A DNA stretch of 64,000 nt from Actinomadura rudentiformis (GCF_008923185.1 NZ_WBMT01000005.1:310001-374000), one strand, 5' to 3'; positions 8,562-19,270 are shown, counted from the stretch's first letter. The notes: generated by a model from the letters alone, not told the origin. Numbers and translations: made by a program.

Positions 8562-9634
8562 TCACCGATCTGAGCAGCACGCTCCACCGGGTCCCGATGA
8601 TCCGCCCGTGGAGCCCGGAGATGACGCACATCCACGTCATCGTCACTGTGCTGACCACGGACGACGAGCGCTCCGGCACGGGCTTCTCGTGGGCGCCGTG
8701 GGTGGGCGGCCGGGCGGTCCACGCTCTGCTCGAATCCGATATCAAGGACGCCGTGGTGGGCCTGCCCGCCCACCCTGGAGTGGTCTACGACAGGCTCTGG
8801 TGGCATCTGCACGAGGCGGGCCGGGGCGGGCTGGTCACCACCGCCCTGGCGGCCGTGGACCTCGCCCTCTGGGATCTGAGCGCCACCGACGGCCTGGTCC
8901 GGACGCTCGGCCGGCGCCGTGAGGCCGTCGAGGTCTACGGCAGCGGCGTCAACCGGCACTACACCCTCCAGGAGCTGGTCGCCCAGGCCGAACGCTGGGC
9001 CGGGCAGGGCTACACCGCGGTCAAGATCAAGGTAGGCCTGGACGACCTGTCCGACGACGTCGAACGCGTCGCCGCCGTCCGCGATGTGATCGGGCCGGGC
9101 GCCAAGCTCATGCTGGACGCCAACCAGCGCTGGGACCTGCCCCGGGCCCTGCGCGCCATCGAGGCGTTCCGCCCGTACGACCCGTACCTCGTCGAAGAGC
9201 CGCTGCCGGCCGCCGACGTCCACGCCTACGCCCGGCTCCGCGCGAGCGTGGACGTCCCGATCGCCCTGGGCGAGAACACCTACACGCCCTACGAGTTCCG
9301 CGACCTCCTCGTCGCGGGCGCGTGCGACATCGTCCAGCCCAACGTCATCCGCGTTGGCGGCATCACCCCGTTCCTGCGCGTCGCCGAGCTGGCCCGCACC
9401 TTCGACGTCCCGGCGTTCCCGCACCTGCTCCCGGACATCTCGGGCCAGCTCGCCTGCTGCCTCCCGATGCCCACCATGGTCGAGGACGTCGAGGACGCGT
9501 CGTTCGCCGCGCTGGGCCTGCTGCGGGAGCCGCATCCGGTTCAGATCGCCGACGGCATGCTCACCCCCGGCGACCACCGGGGTCTGGGGCTCGCCTTCGA
9601 CTGCGCACGCCTGGCCGAAACCCAGCACTCCTGA
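8558..9634 (+). CDS. enolase-superfamily enzyme (mandelate racemase/muconate lactonizing enzyme type)
   Basis: 358-residue TIM-barrel enzyme that abstracts a proton next to a carboxylate; family members are sugar-acid dehydratases, racemases or cycloisomerases. Visible active-site elements in order: Lys pair in AVKIKVG, metal ligands in LMLDANQRW, LVEEPL and ALGENTY, and a C-terminal His in FPHLLPD. The ATG overlaps the dehydrogenase stop. Together with the transporter and dehydrogenase it forms a complete uptake-and-catabolism operon. The KxK signature resembles muconate-lactonizing or mandelate-racemase members more than galactonate dehydratase, so the reaction is left open. Confidence 0.88.
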   Translation: MITDLSSTLHRVPMIRPWSPEMTHIHVIVTVLTTDDERSGTGFSWAPWVGGRAVHALLESDIKDAVVGLPAHPGVVYDRLWWHLHEAGRGGLVTTALAAVDLALWDLSATDGLVRTLGRRREAVEVYGSGVNRHYTLQELVAQAERWAGQGYTAVKIKVGLDDLSDDVERVAAVRDVIGPGAKLMLDANQRWDLPRALRAIEAFRPYDPYLVEEPLPAADVHAYARLRASVDVPIALGENTYTPYEFRDLLVAGACDIVQPNVIRVGGITPFLRVAELARTFDVPAFPHLLPDISGQLACCLPMPTMVEDVEDASFAALGLLREPHPVQIADGMLTPGDHRGLGLAFDCARLAETQHS

Positions 9635-9689
9635 TCCGTGTGAAACGATCTTGTCGTTGCCTCAGATGGATCTGTGGAGGTGCGGCACG

Positions 9690-10061
9690 ATGAGTCAAAT
9701 GCAGGTCCTGGAACGGGTGGAGGGCACCGTCACCGTGGTGACGCTGGCCGGGGACCTGGCCCTCGGGAGCGCCGAAGAGGTCCGCGACCGGCTGGCCGGG
9801 CTGGTGCGCGGCGCGGTCGGCGAGGGGCGCCGTGATCTGCTGCTGGACCTGGCCGGCGTGGACTTCATGGACTCGATGGGGTTGCGCGTGCTCATCCACG
9901 TGTTCCGCCGGGTCCAGGAGGCGGGCGGCCGCATGGCGCTGAGCGCGGTGCAGCCACGCGCCGGCCGGGCCCTCGACGTCACCGGCCTGAACGCCTCTCT
10001 GGACATCTACTCCACCACCGAGGAGGCCCTTACGGCCCTCCGCCGCCCCGCCGGACGTTAG
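9690..10061 (+). CDS. STAS-domain anti-sigma factor antagonist
   Basis: 123-residue single-domain protein of the SpoIIAA/RsbV type. It would bind an anti-sigma factor kinase when unphosphorylated and release a sigma factor. The phosphorylatable Ser lies in DFMDSMGLRVLI, in the expected mid-protein position. The ATG follows TGGAGGTG. No partner kinase or sigma factor is adjacent, so the partner is elsewhere on the chromosome. Confidence 0.88.
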   Translation: MSQMQVLERVEGTVTVVTLAGDLALGSAEEVRDRLAGLVRGAVGEGRRDLLLDLAGVDFMDSMGLRVLIHVFRRVQEAGGRMALSAVQPRAGRALDVTGLNASLDIYSTTEEALTALRRPAGR

Positions 10062-10127
10062 ATCAGGCCCTTTTCGGTCAGGTACCTCGGCGAACGCTGT
10101 TTCCCAACCGGGGCATTGGTGGGCGCT

Positions 10128-10623
10128 ATGGGGCAAGCTGACCGGATAACGGACCTGTGGGGCATCCGGACACCGTACGGGCCGGGGAAGGATTGGCCGG
10201 TCCGCGTGGACGCGTTCCTGCGCCAAGGCATCACCCCTGAGCAGGTCGAGCGGTGGGTGCCCACGGCCTCGATCCTGCACTCCAGCGGCGACGCGCTGGA
10301 CATCGCCGTCAAGGACGGCCGGATGGTGGGGGTGCGCGGCCGGGCGGGCGATCGGGTCAACCATGGACGGCTCGGGCCGAAGGACCTGTACGGCTGGCAG
10401 GCGGGTGCGTCCCCCGACCGGCTGACCCGCCCCCTGATCCGTGTCCGCGGCGAGCTGGTGGAGACGGACTGGGACACCGCGATGGACCAGGTCGTCCGGC
10501 GCTCCACGGCACTGCTGGACGAGCGCGGGCCCGGCTCGATCGGCTTCTACACGACCGGCCAGCTGTTCCTGGATCAACGCCAACATCAAGCAGATGAGCC
10601 CCCAGGCCCTCCTGCTGGGCTGA
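10128..10623 (+). pseudogene. truncated molybdopterin oxidoreductase (nitrate reductase/formate dehydrogenase type), N-terminal remnant
   Basis: The first about 150 codons read as the start of an actinobacterial molybdopterin-dependent oxidoreductase: DLWGIRTPYGPGKDWPVR, DIAVKDGRMVGVRGRAGDR, GRLGPKDLYGW, then GSIGFYTTGQLFL. At about 10570 family similarity stops and the frame runs on as Pro/Arg-rich nonsense; another frame gives a short unrelated tail (INANIKQMSPQALLLG, stop at 10623) that looks like the end of a different gene. A full-length member has over 700 residues, so this is a deletion remnant. No good ribosome binding site precedes the ATG. Confidence 0.75.
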
Positions 10624-10645
10624 GTTCGGCCCCGAGGCCACGGCC

Positions 10646-11506
10646 TCAGCCGGGGAACGCGGGGGAGGGCAGGCCCTGGCCCGCGTTGGGGACGACGAAC
10701 AACGATCCGGCGTGGGAGTCGTCGGGCGGGGCACCGGTCGTGGCGGTGGTGACGTAAAGGTCGCGCAGATCCGGACCGCCGAAGGCGCACGCGGTGGTCT
10801 GGCGGGCGGGGATCTCGACGGTGCGGTCGAGGGCCCCGGCGGGGGTGTAGCGCAGGATCCGGCCGCCGCTCCACAGGGCGACCCAGACGCAGCCGTCAGC
10901 GTCCACGGTGAGGCCGTCCGGCAGGCCGGGGACATGGACGAACGGGCGGAACACCGGATCGGGGACGTCAGAGCCGGCACGACCGGAGCCCGGCAAGCCA
11001 TGGTCGAGGACGTCGATCCGGCGGGTCGGGGTGTCCACGTAGTACATCAGGCTGTGGTCCGGGCTCCAGGCGATGCCGTTGCTGACGGTGACGTCGGAGC
11101 GGATCGTCGTGACGGTGCCGTCCGCGGTGACGCGGCGGAGCTTGCCGCCGCCGGGGGCCTCGTCGTAGCGCATGGTGCCCGCCCACAGCGCGCCGTCGGG
11201 GGCGACGGCCGCGTCGTTGGCCCGGCAGCCGTCCTCGGGGTGGTGAGCGAGCCAGTGGAACGTGCCGTCCGGGTCGTAGAGGCCGACGCCGTCACGCAGG
11301 TTGGCCACCAGGCCGCCGCCCGCCCGCGGCTTGGCGGCGCCGACGTGCTGGTCGGCGCTGAAGACGTCGTCCGAACCCGTGCCCGGATCGTAGGTGTGGA
11401 TCTCGGAAGCGAGCACGTCCACCCACAGGAGCCTCCGGGTCGCGGGGTCCCAGGTGGGGCCTTCACCGAGCTGTGCCTGTGCGGGGAGGGCGATGTCCCA
11501 TTTCAT
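10646..11506 (-). CDS. SMP-30/gluconolactonase-family lactonase
   Basis: 286-residue six-bladed beta-propeller enzyme that would open a sugar lactone to the free aldonic acid using a divalent metal. Family motifs are visible: LGEGPTWD with the metal-binding Glu near the N-terminus, GCRANDAAVAPDGALWAGTM, SNGIAWSPD with the central Asn, and LPDGLTVDADGCVWVA with the Asp ligand. Cytoplasmic, no signal peptide. GGAG lies 8 bases before the ATG. It sits at the end of the sugar-acid cluster and fits the lactone-hydrolysis step of a non-phosphorylative aldose pathway. Confidence 0.9.
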   Translation of the reverse strand: MKWDIALPAQAQLGEGPTWDPATRRLLWVDVLASEIHTYDPGTGSDDVFSADQHVGAAKPRAGGGLVANLRDGVGLYDPDGTFHWLAHHPEDGCRANDAAVAPDGALWAGTMRYDEAPGGGKLRRVTADGTVTTIRSDVTVSNGIAWSPDHSLMYYVDTPTRRIDVLDHGLPGSGRAGSDVPDPVFRPFVHVPGLPDGLTVDADGCVWVALWSGGRILRYTPAGALDRTVEIPARQTTACAFGGPDLRDLYVTTATTGAPPDDSHAGSLFVVPNAGQGLPSPAFPG

Positions 11507-11554
11507 GAGGTGTCTCCGAAAGGGCGGGCGGCTGGGCCGCCCGCCCTGGACGGG

Positions 11555-12715
11555 TCAGCGGGCGGAGAAGGCGTAGGTCGTGGTGGTGTTGTAGGTCTTA
11601 CCGGGCCGCAGCGTCGTCGACGGGAAGTTGGGCTTGTTGGGCGAGTCGGGGAAGTGCTGGGTCTCCAGGCAGAAGCCGTCACCCTGACGGTAGGCGCGAC
11701 CGCTCGTCCCGACCAGACGGCCGGTCAGGAAGTTGCCGGAGTAGAACTGCAGGCCCGGCTCGGTCGTCAGCACGTCCATGATCCGGCCGCTGCGCGGCTC
11801 GGTGACGCGGGCGGCGTGCCGGCCGTTCAGGACCCAGTTGTGGTCGTAGCCGCGTCCCCGCACCATCTGCGGGTGGTTCGAGCGGATGCGCTGGCCGATC
11901 TTGTGCGGCTTGGTGAAGTCGAGCGGCGTGCCCGCGACGGGGGCGAGCTTGCCGGTCGGGATGAGGCCGGTGTCAACGGGGGTGTAGCGCTTGGCGTTGA
12001 TGCGCATCGAGTGGTCGTAGACGCCGCCGGAGCCCTCACCGGCCAGGTTGAAGTAGGTGTGGTTGGTCAGGTTGACCACGGTGGGCTTGTCGGTGGTCGC
12101 CTTGTAGCCGATGCGCAGCTCGTTGCGCGGGGTGAGGGTGTAGGTGACGGCGGTGGTGAGGTTGCCGGGGTAGCCCTCCTCGCCGTCGGGGCTGACGCGG
12201 GTGAGGCGGAGGGAGACCTCGCGGCCCTTCTTGATCGGCTGGGCCTTCCAGACCCGCTTGTCGAAGCCGTTGTTGCCGCCGTGCAGGCTGTTGACGCCGT
12301 CGTTGGCGGGCACCTTGTAGGTCTTGCCGTCAAGGGTGAAGCTCGCCTTGCCGATGCGGTTGCCGAACCGCCCGATGATGGCGCCGAAGTAGGGGTTCTC
12401 GGTGGCGTAGGCCTCGCTGAGGTAACCGGCGAGCGACTTGAAGCCCAGCGCGACGTTGCCGCTGCGGCCACGCCGGTCAGGGACGTCCAGCGACTGCACG
12501 ATGCCGCCGTAGGTGAGGATGCGCACCCGCATCCCCCGGCCGTTCGACAGCGTGTAGCGCTCGATCTTGGTGCCCGAGGGGAGGGCGCCGAAGGCCTCCT
12601 TGGAGATCTTGGGGGCGGCGGACGGGGCGGCCGCGGCGGAGACGGCCGCGGCCGGGACGAGGGCCGTCGCGGTGAGCACGGCGGCGGAGGTGGCCACGGG
12701 TCGGGTGAGTTTCAT
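11555..12715 (-). CDS. secreted aldose 1-epimerase (galactose mutarotase)
   Basis: 386 residues; interconverts alpha and beta anomers of aldoses. Residues 1-30 are a signal peptide (Arg-Pro start, Ala/Val-rich core, ASAAAA-type cleavage region). The mature protein carries the mutarotase hallmarks: IIGRFGNRIG, the catalytic His in VNLTNHTYFNL and the catalytic Glu in CLETQHFPDSPN. The start is the ATG overlapping the aldehyde dehydrogenase stop (ATGA). An extracellular mutarotase encoded with a sugar importer would equilibrate sugar anomers before uptake. Confidence 0.93.
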   Translation of the reverse strand: MKLTRPVATSAAVLTATALVPAAAVSAAAAPSAAPKISKEAFGALPSGTKIERYTLSNGRGMRVRILTYGGIVQSLDVPDRRGRSGNVALGFKSLAGYLSEAYATENPYFGAIIGRFGNRIGKASFTLDGKTYKVPANDGVNSLHGGNNGFDKRVWKAQPIKKGREVSLRLTRVSPDGEEGYPGNLTTAVTYTLTPRNELRIGYKATTDKPTVVNLTNHTYFNLAGEGSGGVYDHSMRINAKRYTPVDTGLIPTGKLAPVAGTPLDFTKPHKIGQRIRSNHPQMVRGRGYDHNWVLNGRHAARVTEPRSGRIMDVLTTEPGLQFYSGNFLTGRLVGTSGRAYRQGDGFCLETQHFPDSPNKPNFPSTTLRPGKTYNTTTTYAFSAR

Positions 12716-14103
12716 GAACGGCCTTTCAGGGGTGCGGGCAAGAGCCGGACAGGAACGTTCTGATAGACGACAGGGACTAGGAAACGGCGGATCGCGGCCG
12801 TGCCGACCGAGGTGTGGGACGGCGCGGTGGTCGCGGGCCAGGGACCGCCGTGGTGCATGGCGGCGGTGACCGCGACGCCCGTCGGCCAGCCGTTGAAGAC
12901 GATGCGGCCCGCGCGGTCGCGGACCTTGTCCAGGAGGGCGTCGGCGAGCCGGTCGTCCTCCGGCTCGGCGTGGACGGTGGCCGTCAGCGAGCCGGGCATG
13001 GCGCTGGCGGCGGCGAGCAGTTCCTCCTCGGTGTCGTATTCCACGATGAGCGTGGCCGGGCCGAAGTGCTCCTCCCACAACTCCGGCGTCAGCTCGCTCG
13101 CAGGGACGGAGAACACGGCCGGGGCGGGGTCGCCGTCGGACCGCCGCCCGGCCAGCAGTGACACCCCCGGACGTTCGGCCAGGTCGTCCAGGCCTTCGGC
13201 GAAGGCGTCCTGGATGCCGCTCGTCAGGAGGGGGCGCGGTGTGATCTCTTCGGCGAGGCGGTTCAGGGTGTCCCCGAAACCGTGCCCCGCCGGAAGGAAC
13301 AGCAGGCCCGGCTTGGTGCAGAGCTGGCCGCTGCTGTTGGTGAACGACGCCGTGAAGCCACGGGCGATCTCGTCGGCACGTTCACGCACCGCCGACGGCG
13401 TGACGAACACCGGGTTGACGCTGCCCAGCTCGCCGTAGAACGGGATCGGGTCCGGACGGCCGCTCGCGAGGTCGTACAGCGCCCGCCCGCCCCGGGTCGA
13501 GCCGGTGAAGGCCGCCGCCTTGATCGCGGGGTGCTGGACCAGCGCGCGGCCGGCCTCGAACCCCTCGACCATCGCGAACGTGCCCTCCGGGGCCTTGACC
13601 GGTGCCTCGTTCAGCGCGTCCCGCACCAGCTCGGCCGTCCGCCGGGACGTCCGCGGGTGGCCCGGGTGCGCCTTGACGACCACCGGGCAACCGGCGGCGA
13701 GGGCGGTGGCCGTGTCGCCGCCCGCGACGGAGAAGGCGAACGGGAAGTTGCTCGCCGCGTACACGGCGACCGGTCCGATGGGCCGGTTGAGCCGGTACAG
13801 GGCCGGGTCGCCCTCCTCGATCACGATGTCCAGGAAGCCGCCGTCCTCGACGACGTCGGCGAACAGCCGGAGCTGCCCGGTCGTGCGGGACATCTCACCG
13901 GTGAGACGGTCGGCCGCGAGGCCGGTCTCCTCGGCGGCCAGGGCGATCAGCTCGCCGGTGGCCTCGTCGAGCCGGTCGGCGATGCCGCGCAGGAACGCGG
14001 CCCGCGCGGTCAGCGGCACGGCGGTGAGGTCGCCGAACTCGGCGGCGGCGTGGCCCGCCGCGGCGCAGGCGTCGTCGACCTGGGCCACGGTGTGGTCGGT
14101 CAT
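12712..14103 (-). CDS. aldehyde dehydrogenase, 2,5-dioxovalerate (ketoglutarate semialdehyde) type
   Basis: 463 residues. Catalytic Cys in SSGQLCTKPG and general-base Glu in YGELGSVNP are present, and the cofactor region includes ASNFPFAFS, all characteristic of the ketoglutaric semialdehyde dehydrogenase branch rather than ordinary aldehyde dehydrogenases. It would oxidise 2,5-dioxopentanoate to 2-oxoglutarate, the exit step of pentose or hexarate oxidation pathways. It is encoded with the transporter, lactonase and dehydratase genes in one minus-strand cluster. Substrate assignment is by family resemblance. Confidence 0.88.
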   Translation of the reverse strand: MTDHTVAQVDDACAAAGHAAAEFGDLTAVPLTARAAFLRGIADRLDEATGELIALAAEETGLAADRLTGEMSRTTGQLRLFADVVEDGGFLDIVIEEGDPALYRLNRPIGPVAVYAASNFPFAFSVAGGDTATALAAGCPVVVKAHPGHPRTSRRTAELVRDALNEAPVKAPEGTFAMVEGFEAGRALVQHPAIKAAAFTGSTRGGRALYDLASGRPDPIPFYGELGSVNPVFVTPSAVRERADEIARGFTASFTNSSGQLCTKPGLLFLPAGHGFGDTLNRLAEEITPRPLLTSGIQDAFAEGLDDLAERPGVSLLAGRRSDGDPAPAVFSVPASELTPELWEEHFGPATLIVEYDTEEELLAAASAMPGSLTATVHAEPEDDRLADALLDKVRDRAGRIVFNGWPTGVAVTAAMHHGGPWPATTAPSHTSVGTAAIRRFLVPVVYQNVPVRLLPAPLKGRS

Positions 14104-14152
14104 GGTGTCCTTCCGGATGAATGGGGCGATCGCTACGGTGTGCAGAGACGCC

Positions 14153-15412
14153 CTAGCGGAGCAGCGGGGCCCCGGAGCGGCGCTTGGTCCAGATGTCGAA
14201 GGCGACGGCGGCCAGCAGGACCAGGCCCTTCACGAGCATCACGCGCTCGCTCGGTGCGCCGATCAGGGACATGCCGTTGTTGATGACAGCCATGATCAGA
14301 CCGCCGGTGATCGCGCCGACCACCTTGCCCACGCCGCCCTGCACGGCCGCCCCGCCGATGAACGCGGCGGCGATGGCGTCGAGCTCGAACGCGTTGCCCG
14401 CGGTGGGGCCCGCCTGGTTGAGGCGGCCGGCGAAGATGACCCCGGCGAGGGCGCTCAGCACGCCCATGTTGACGAACAGCCAGAAGACCACCGACTTGGC
14501 CTTGACGCCCGACAGCACGGCCGACTGCAGGTTGCCGCCCACCGCGTAGATGTGGCGGCCGAAGACCGTCCGGCCCGTCAGCAGCGAGTACCCGAGCACG
14601 AGCGCGGCCAGCAGGACCAGCACCCAGGGCAGGTTGTGGAAGCGGGCGAGCTGCACGGTGACCGCCATGATGAGGGCGCCCGCCGCGACGATCTTGCCGA
14701 TGAAGACCGGCAGCGGGTCGACCGTCTGCCCGTACCCCCGGCGTGCCTGCCGGGTGCGCCACTGGGTGACCGCCAGCGCCGCGATCGAGGCGGCCGCGGC
14801 GAGCAGGCTGAACAGGTCGGCGCCGCCGAGCGGCCCCAGTGCGACATTGCCGAGGTAGCCCCCGGTGAACCCGTTCGACAGCGTGCGGACCGAGTCGGGG
14901 AACGGGCCGATGCCCTGGTTGCCGAGCACCGTCAGGGTCAGCGCGCGGAACAGCAGCATCCCCGCGAGCGTGACGATGAACGACGGGATGCCGAAGTAGG
15001 CCGTCCAGTAGCCCTGCCATGCGCCGATCGCCGCCCCGGCGACCAGCGTCAGCACCAGGGCCAGCGCCCATGGGATGTCATGGTTGACCATCAGCACGGC
15101 CGCGATGGCGCCGGTGACGCCGACGACCGAGCCCACCGACAGGTCGATATGGCCGGAGATGATGATCAAGATCATCCCGATCGCCAGGATCAGGATGTAG
15201 GAGTTCTGCACGATGATGTTGGAGATGTTCTGCGGCTGGAGGAGGTCTCCTCCGGTGAGAACCGAGAACAGCACGACGATCAGTGCGAACGCGACATAGA
15301 TGCCGCTCTGCCGGAGGTTGAACGACAGCCGCGGCGATGGCGCGGGCCGGCGCGGCCCGGCCGCGGCGGATTTCGCCGCGGCAGTGTTCGCGGAGGTGGC
15401 GGTGTCACTCAT
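14153..15412 (-). CDS. sugar ABC transporter permease, XylH/MmsB type
   Basis: 419-residue integral membrane protein of the branched (BPD_transp_2) permease family with about ten membrane segments. Characteristic stretches are [34 protein letters not shown] and [11 protein letters not shown]. The N-terminal 25 residues are an Ala/Ser/Pro-rich cytoplasmic extension. The ATG overlaps the ATPase stop. It works with the tandem ATPase and the ChvE-like binding protein upstream in the transcript. Confidence 0.92.
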   Translation of the reverse strand: MSDTATSANTAAAKSAAAGPRRPAPSPRLSFNLRQSGIYVAFALIVVLFSVLTGGDLLQPQNISNIIVQNSYILILAIGMILIIISGHIDLSVGSVVGVTGAIAAVLMVNHDIPWALALVLTLVAGAAIGAWQGYWTAYFGIPSFIVTLAGMLLFRALTLTVLGNQGIGPFPDSVRTLSNGFTGGYLGNVALGPLGGADLFSLLAAAASIAALAVTQWRTRQARRGYGQTVDPLPVFIGKIVAAGALIMAVTVQLARFHNLPWVLVLLAALVLGYSLLTGRTVFGRHIYAVGGNLQSAVLSGVKAKSVVFWLFVNMGVLSALAGVIFAGRLNQAGPTAGNAFELDAIAAAFIGGAAVQGGVGKVVGAITGGLIMAVINNGMSLIGAPSERVMLVKGLVLLAAVAFDIWTKRRSGAPLLR

Positions 15413-17022
15413 CCGGCCTGCTCCTTGGTGATGGTGTCGACGGGGTTGGCTGTGTCGGAGGGGTTGGCTGTGTCGGCGCCGTTGGCGCCGTTGGTGGTGA
15501 GGTCCATGGTCATGTGGTGCATGAGGCGCTCCTGGGTGGCGTCCGCGCGGTCGACCTCACCGGTGATCCGGCCGGCCGCCATGGTGTAGATGCGGTCGCA
15601 CATGCCCAGCAGCTCCGGCAGCTCCGAGGAGATGAGCAGGATCGCCTTCCCCTCGGCAGCCAGCCGGTTGATGATCGAATAGATTTCGTACTTGGCGCCC
15701 ACGTCGATGCCGCGGGTGGGCTCGTCCAGGATCAGCACGTCCGGATCGGTGAAGATCCATTTGGCCAGCACGACCTTCTGCTGGTTGCCGCCGCTGAGCT
15801 TGCCGGTCACCGCGAGCACGTCGGGCGCCTTGATGTTCATGCTGGTGCGGTACTCCTCGGCCACCTGGTACTCGCGGTGGTCGTGCACCCAGCCGAGCCG
15901 GGCCAGCCTGGACAGGCCCGCGCTCGCGACGTTGAGCTTGATGTTCTGGATCAGGTTGAGGCCGTACCGTTTGCGGTCCTCGGTCGCGTAGGCGAGACCG
16001 TGCCGGATCGCCGCCCCGACCGAACGTGCCTCGATCGCCTTGCCGTCCTTGTAGAGGCGACCGGAGGCCCCGGTGCCGTAGGAACGGCCGAACACGCTCA
16101 TGGCCAGTTCGGTCCGGCCGGCGCCCATCAGCCCGGCCAGCCCGACGATCTCGCCGCGGCGCAGCCGGAGGTTCGCCCCCGACACCACCGGGCGGTCGGG
16201 CTGGGACGGGCTGTGCACCGTCCAGTCCTCGATCCGCAGCACCTCCGAGCCGATCTCCGGCTCCCGCGGGGGATAGCGGTGCTCCAGGTCGCGGCCGACC
16301 ATGCCGGAGATGATCCGCTCCTCGGTGACGCCGCCGGTCGACGGATCGAGGGTCTCGATCATCCGGCCGTCACGCAGGATGCTGATCGTGTCGGCGACCG
16401 CCAGCACCTCGTTGAGCTTGTGCGAGATGATCACCGAGGTGATGCCCTCGTCCCGGAGCCCGCGGATGAGGTCCAGCAGGTGCGCCGAGTCCTCGTCGTT
16501 GAGCGCCGCGGTCGGCTCGTCGAGGATCAGCAGGCGCACCCGCTTGGACAGCGCCTTGGCGATCTCGACGAGCTGCTGCTTGCCCACGCCGAGGTCGGCG
16601 ATCGGCGTGACCGGGTTCGCCGGCAACCCGACCCGTTCCAGCAGCCGACCGGCCTCGTGATTGGTGCGGTTCCAGTCGACCACGCCGCGCTTGGCCTGTT
16701 CGTTGCCGAGGAAGATGTTCTCGGCGATCGACAGCTGCGGGCACAGCGCGAGCTCCTGGTGGATGATGACGATCCCGCGGGCCTCGCTGTCGCGGATGCC
16801 GGCGAACCGGCACGGCTCGCCGTCGAAGCGGATCTCGCCTTCGTACGAGCCGTGCGGGTACACCCCCGACAAAACCTTCATCAGCGTCGACTTGCCCGCG
16901 CCGTTCTCCCCGCAGATCGCGTGGATCTCGCCGCGCCGCACCGACAGTGAGACGTCTTCGAGGGCCTTGACGCCGGGGAACGTCTTGGTGATCCCGGACA
17001 TCGTGAGAATGTCGTCAACCAT
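15409..17022 (-). CDS. sugar ABC transporter tandem ATPase, XylG/MmsA type
   Basis: 537 residues with two ABC domains. The N-terminal domain has Walker [10 protein letters not shown], Walker [13 protein letters not shown] and signature [13 protein letters not shown]. The C-terminal domain has the usual degenerate P-loop ([10 protein letters not shown]) with intact [13 protein letters not shown] and [12 protein letters not shown]. This asymmetry is normal for RbsA-like proteins. A Thr/Asn/Gly-rich tail follows. It is the middle gene of the binding protein-ATPase-permease unit, 5 bp after the binding-protein stop. Confidence 0.93.
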   Translation of the reverse strand: MVDDILTMSGITKTFPGVKALEDVSLSVRRGEIHAICGENGAGKSTLMKVLSGVYPHGSYEGEIRFDGEPCRFAGIRDSEARGIVIIHQELALCPQLSIAENIFLGNEQAKRGVVDWNRTNHEAGRLLERVGLPANPVTPIADLGVGKQQLVEIAKALSKRVRLLILDEPTAALNDEDSAHLLDLIRGLRDEGITSVIISHKLNEVLAVADTISILRDGRMIETLDPSTGGVTEERIISGMVGRDLEHRYPPREPEIGSEVLRIEDWTVHSPSQPDRPVVSGANLRLRRGEIVGLAGLMGAGRTELAMSVFGRSYGTGASGRLYKDGKAIEARSVGAAIRHGLAYATEDRKRYGLNLIQNIKLNVASAGLSRLARLGWVHDHREYQVAEEYRTSMNIKAPDVLAVTGKLSGGNQQKVVLAKWIFTDPDVLILDEPTRGIDVGAKYEIYSIINRLAAEGKAILLISSELPELLGMCDRIYTMAAGRITGEVDRADATQERLMHHMTMDLTTNGANGADTANPSDTANPVDTITKEQAG

Positions 17023-17027
17023 GATGA

Positions 17028-18155
17028 TCAGCCGAGCTGCGCTTGGGTGTAGTAGCCGCTGTCGAGCAGGACCGACTTGACGTTGGACTTCTCAACGATC
17101 ACCGGCTGCAGCAGCTGCGACGGGACGACCTTCTTGCCGTTGTCGTAGTCCTTGGTGTTGTTGACCGCGGGCTTGCCGCCCTTGAGCACGGTGTCGGCCA
17201 TCTTCACCGTCTCGGCGGCGAGCTGGCGCGTGTCCTTGAAGATGGTGGAGTACTGCTCACCGGCGTTGATCGACTTGACCGAGGCCAGCTCCGCGTCCTG
17301 CCCGGTCACGATCGGGTACGGCTGGGAGCCGGTGCCGTAGCCGTTGCTCTTGAGGGCCGACAGGATGCCGATGGACAGGCCGTCGTAGGGCGACAGCACG
17401 CCGTCGACCTTCGCGCCGCCGCGGTAGGTCTTGGTGAGCAGGTCCTCCATGCGCTTCTGGGCGGTGGCCGGGTCCCAGCGCAGGATGGCGATCGTCTTGA
17501 AGTCCTTCTGGCCGCTCTTGACGACGATGGTGCCCTTGTCGATGTAGGGCTTGAGCACCGACATCGCGCCGTTGAAGAAGAACGTGGCGTTGTTGTCGTC
17601 CGGGGAGCCCGCGAAGAGCTCGACGTTGAACGGGCCCTTGGCCTTGCCCTCGGAGCCGTCGGCGTTCTTCAGCTTGAGCCCGACCAGCAGTGAGGTCGCC
17701 TGCTGCACGCCGACCTTGAAGTTGTCGAACGTGGCGTAGTAGTCGACGTTCGGGCTGTTGCGGATCAGCCGGTCGTAAGCGATCACCGGGATCTTGCTGT
17801 CGGCGGCCTGCTGGAGCTGGGTCGTCAGGGTGGTGCCGTCGATGGAGGCGACGATCAGCAGCTTGGCGCCCTTGGTGATCTGGTTCTCGATCTGGCTGAC
17901 CTGGGTGGGGATGTCGTTCTCGGCGTACTGCAGGTCGACCTTGTAGCCGAGCTTCTCCAGGCTGGACTTGACGTTGTTGCCGTCGCTGATCCAGCGTTCG
18001 GACGACTTGGTCGGCATGGTGACGCCGATCAGCGCGCCCTTGGCGTCGCCCGCCTGGGGCTTCTTGTCGATGTCCTTCTCGGCGGAGCCGCACGCGGCCG
18101 CCGCCATGGTGAGGGCGAGGGCGGTGACCGCCGTCGTGAGACGCCCGAGTTTCAT
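17028..18155 (-). CDS. ChvE-like sugar-binding lipoprotein
   Basis: 375 residues. The signal peptide ends in AAAC, a lipobox. The mature domain is a type I periplasmic-binding fold with [42 protein letters not shown] and ALKSNGYG, all close to ChvE/MmsE-type binding proteins for galactose, arabinose or xylose. AAGGAG lies upstream of the ATG. As the first gene of the transporter unit it defines its specificity as an aldose. Confidence 0.92.
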   Translation of the reverse strand: MKLGRLTTAVTALALTMAAAACGSAEKDIDKKPQAGDAKGALIGVTMPTKSSERWISDGNNVKSSLEKLGYKVDLQYAENDIPTQVSQIENQITKGAKLLIVASIDGTTLTTQLQQAADSKIPVIAYDRLIRNSPNVDYYATFDNFKVGVQQATSLLVGLKLKNADGSEGKAKGPFNVELFAGSPDDNNATFFFNGAMSVLKPYIDKGTIVVKSGQKDFKTIAILRWDPATAQKRMEDLLTKTYRGGAKVDGVLSPYDGLSIGILSALKSNGYGTGSQPYPIVTGQDAELASVKSINAGEQYSTIFKDTRQLAAETVKMADTVLKGGKPAVNNTKDYDNGKKVVPSQLLQPVIVEKSNVKSVLLDSGYYTQAQLG

Positions 18156-18181
18156 GTCGTTCTCCTTGGGGTGGGTGTTTC

Positions 18182-19231
18182 TCAGGTGGTGAGGGCGGCC
18201 GCTTCGGCGAGCGGGAACCGCCGAAGCGGGCCAGGGGTTCGTGAACCGAGTGGGGACATCCCGCCGTCGGCGCCGAGCCGGGCGAGAAGATCGAGGACGA
18301 GCCGGCCGCGCCGGACACGCTCACGGCCGCTTTCCACGGCCAGCGCGTTCAGATGACGGCCCATCGGGTAGATCGGCGCCGCGTTGCGCAGGCCGAACTT
18401 CAGGTAGATCGGGGCGCCGCAGCGGATCAGCTCCGCCGCCTCGTACATCCGCACGAAGCCGCCGAGGTCGTCGGGTGTCTCCACGTAGAAGTCCATGGGA
18501 GCAGTGCTGACCGCGCGGATCTCGGCGATCTGGGCGAGGGTGAGGTCACTGGGCACGTTCAGCGAGTCGCCGCCGAGCTGTTCCCACACCGCGTAGGAGG
18601 CGGGGTTGACCGGCCCGACCAGCGCCGAGACCTTGAACGTGGTGTCGGCGGGCAGGCGGCCGGCGGCGCGCATCTTGTGCAGCGTCCACAACACGCCCTC
18701 GTCCGCGACGAGCAGGCATCGCACCCCGAGCGCGGTGGCGCGCTCCGCTTCCTCCACGCACTGCGCGAGCTGGTCGCGGCCCCGGGCGCGCGGCCCGGAC
18801 GCCAGGTAGGCGCGGCCGCCGGCGCCCGGGTCCCAGGTCCCGCGCGGGCCGAGGAACAGGCACAGCTCGATGTCGTTCTCGTCGCAGGCCGCGACCATCT
18901 GGATGATCTCGGCGTCGGTCAGCATCCACACGCCACTGCCCTGGCTGATGCGGTGCAGCGGCACCGCCAGCCGGGCACTCTCGGCGAGGACGGCCTCCAG
19001 CACGGCCGGTCCCTCGCAGGACGGCAGCTCGGTCCGCCACGTTCCACCGTCGGGGAAGGCGTGCGCGGAGGACGGGACCGTCTCGGCGCTGGGCGGGAAG
19101 CCGAGATCTTCCAGAGCGTGCTCGCCGGGCCGGCGGGCCGCCGGGCGGTGGGCGTACGCATTGGCGGCGTACGAATCGGATGCCAACGCGTCGGCTCCAT
19201 CGGGCCGGTCGTTGATGGGTGTGGAAGTCAT
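18182..19231 (-). CDS. TIM-barrel-like protein of unassigned function (peptidase U32-like)
   Basis: About 349 residues from the ATG at 19231, which has GAGGA upstream; an ATG at 19246 lacks one. Residues 1-70 are low-complexity and likely disordered. The rest looks like an alpha/beta barrel, with motifs such as [40 protein letters not shown] and [17 protein letters not shown] that recall U32-type proteins. No protease motif is evident. It lies between the sugar-binding protein and the zinc dehydrogenase, so it probably acts on a sugar-derived metabolite. It is a candidate for the pathway step for which I see no other enzyme. That role is inference only. Confidence 0.75.
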   Translation of the reverse strand: MTSTPINDRPDGADALASDSYAANAYAHRPAARRPGEHALEDLGFPPSAETVPSSAHAFPDGGTWRTELPSCEGPAVLEAVLAESARLAVPLHRISQGSGVWMLTDAEIIQMVAACDENDIELCLFLGPRGTWDPGAGGRAYLASGPRARGRDQLAQCVEEAERATALGVRCLLVADEGVLWTLHKMRAAGRLPADTTFKVSALVGPVNPASYAVWEQLGGDSLNVPSDLTLAQIAEIRAVSTAPMDFYVETPDDLGGFVRMYEAAELIRCGAPIYLKFGLRNAAPIYPMGRHLNALAVESGRERVRRGRLVLDLLARLGADGGMSPLGSRTPGPLRRFPLAEAAALTT

Positions 19232-19270
19232 GAAGTCCTCGATCATGCGTCGGATGAGTCTGCTGTCGGG

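Noticed and set aside
10712..12763. 683-codon plus-strand open frame
   Set aside because: Antisense shadow of the lactonase and mutarotase genes, caused by high GC at third positions; low-complexity Arg/Val/Gly product.
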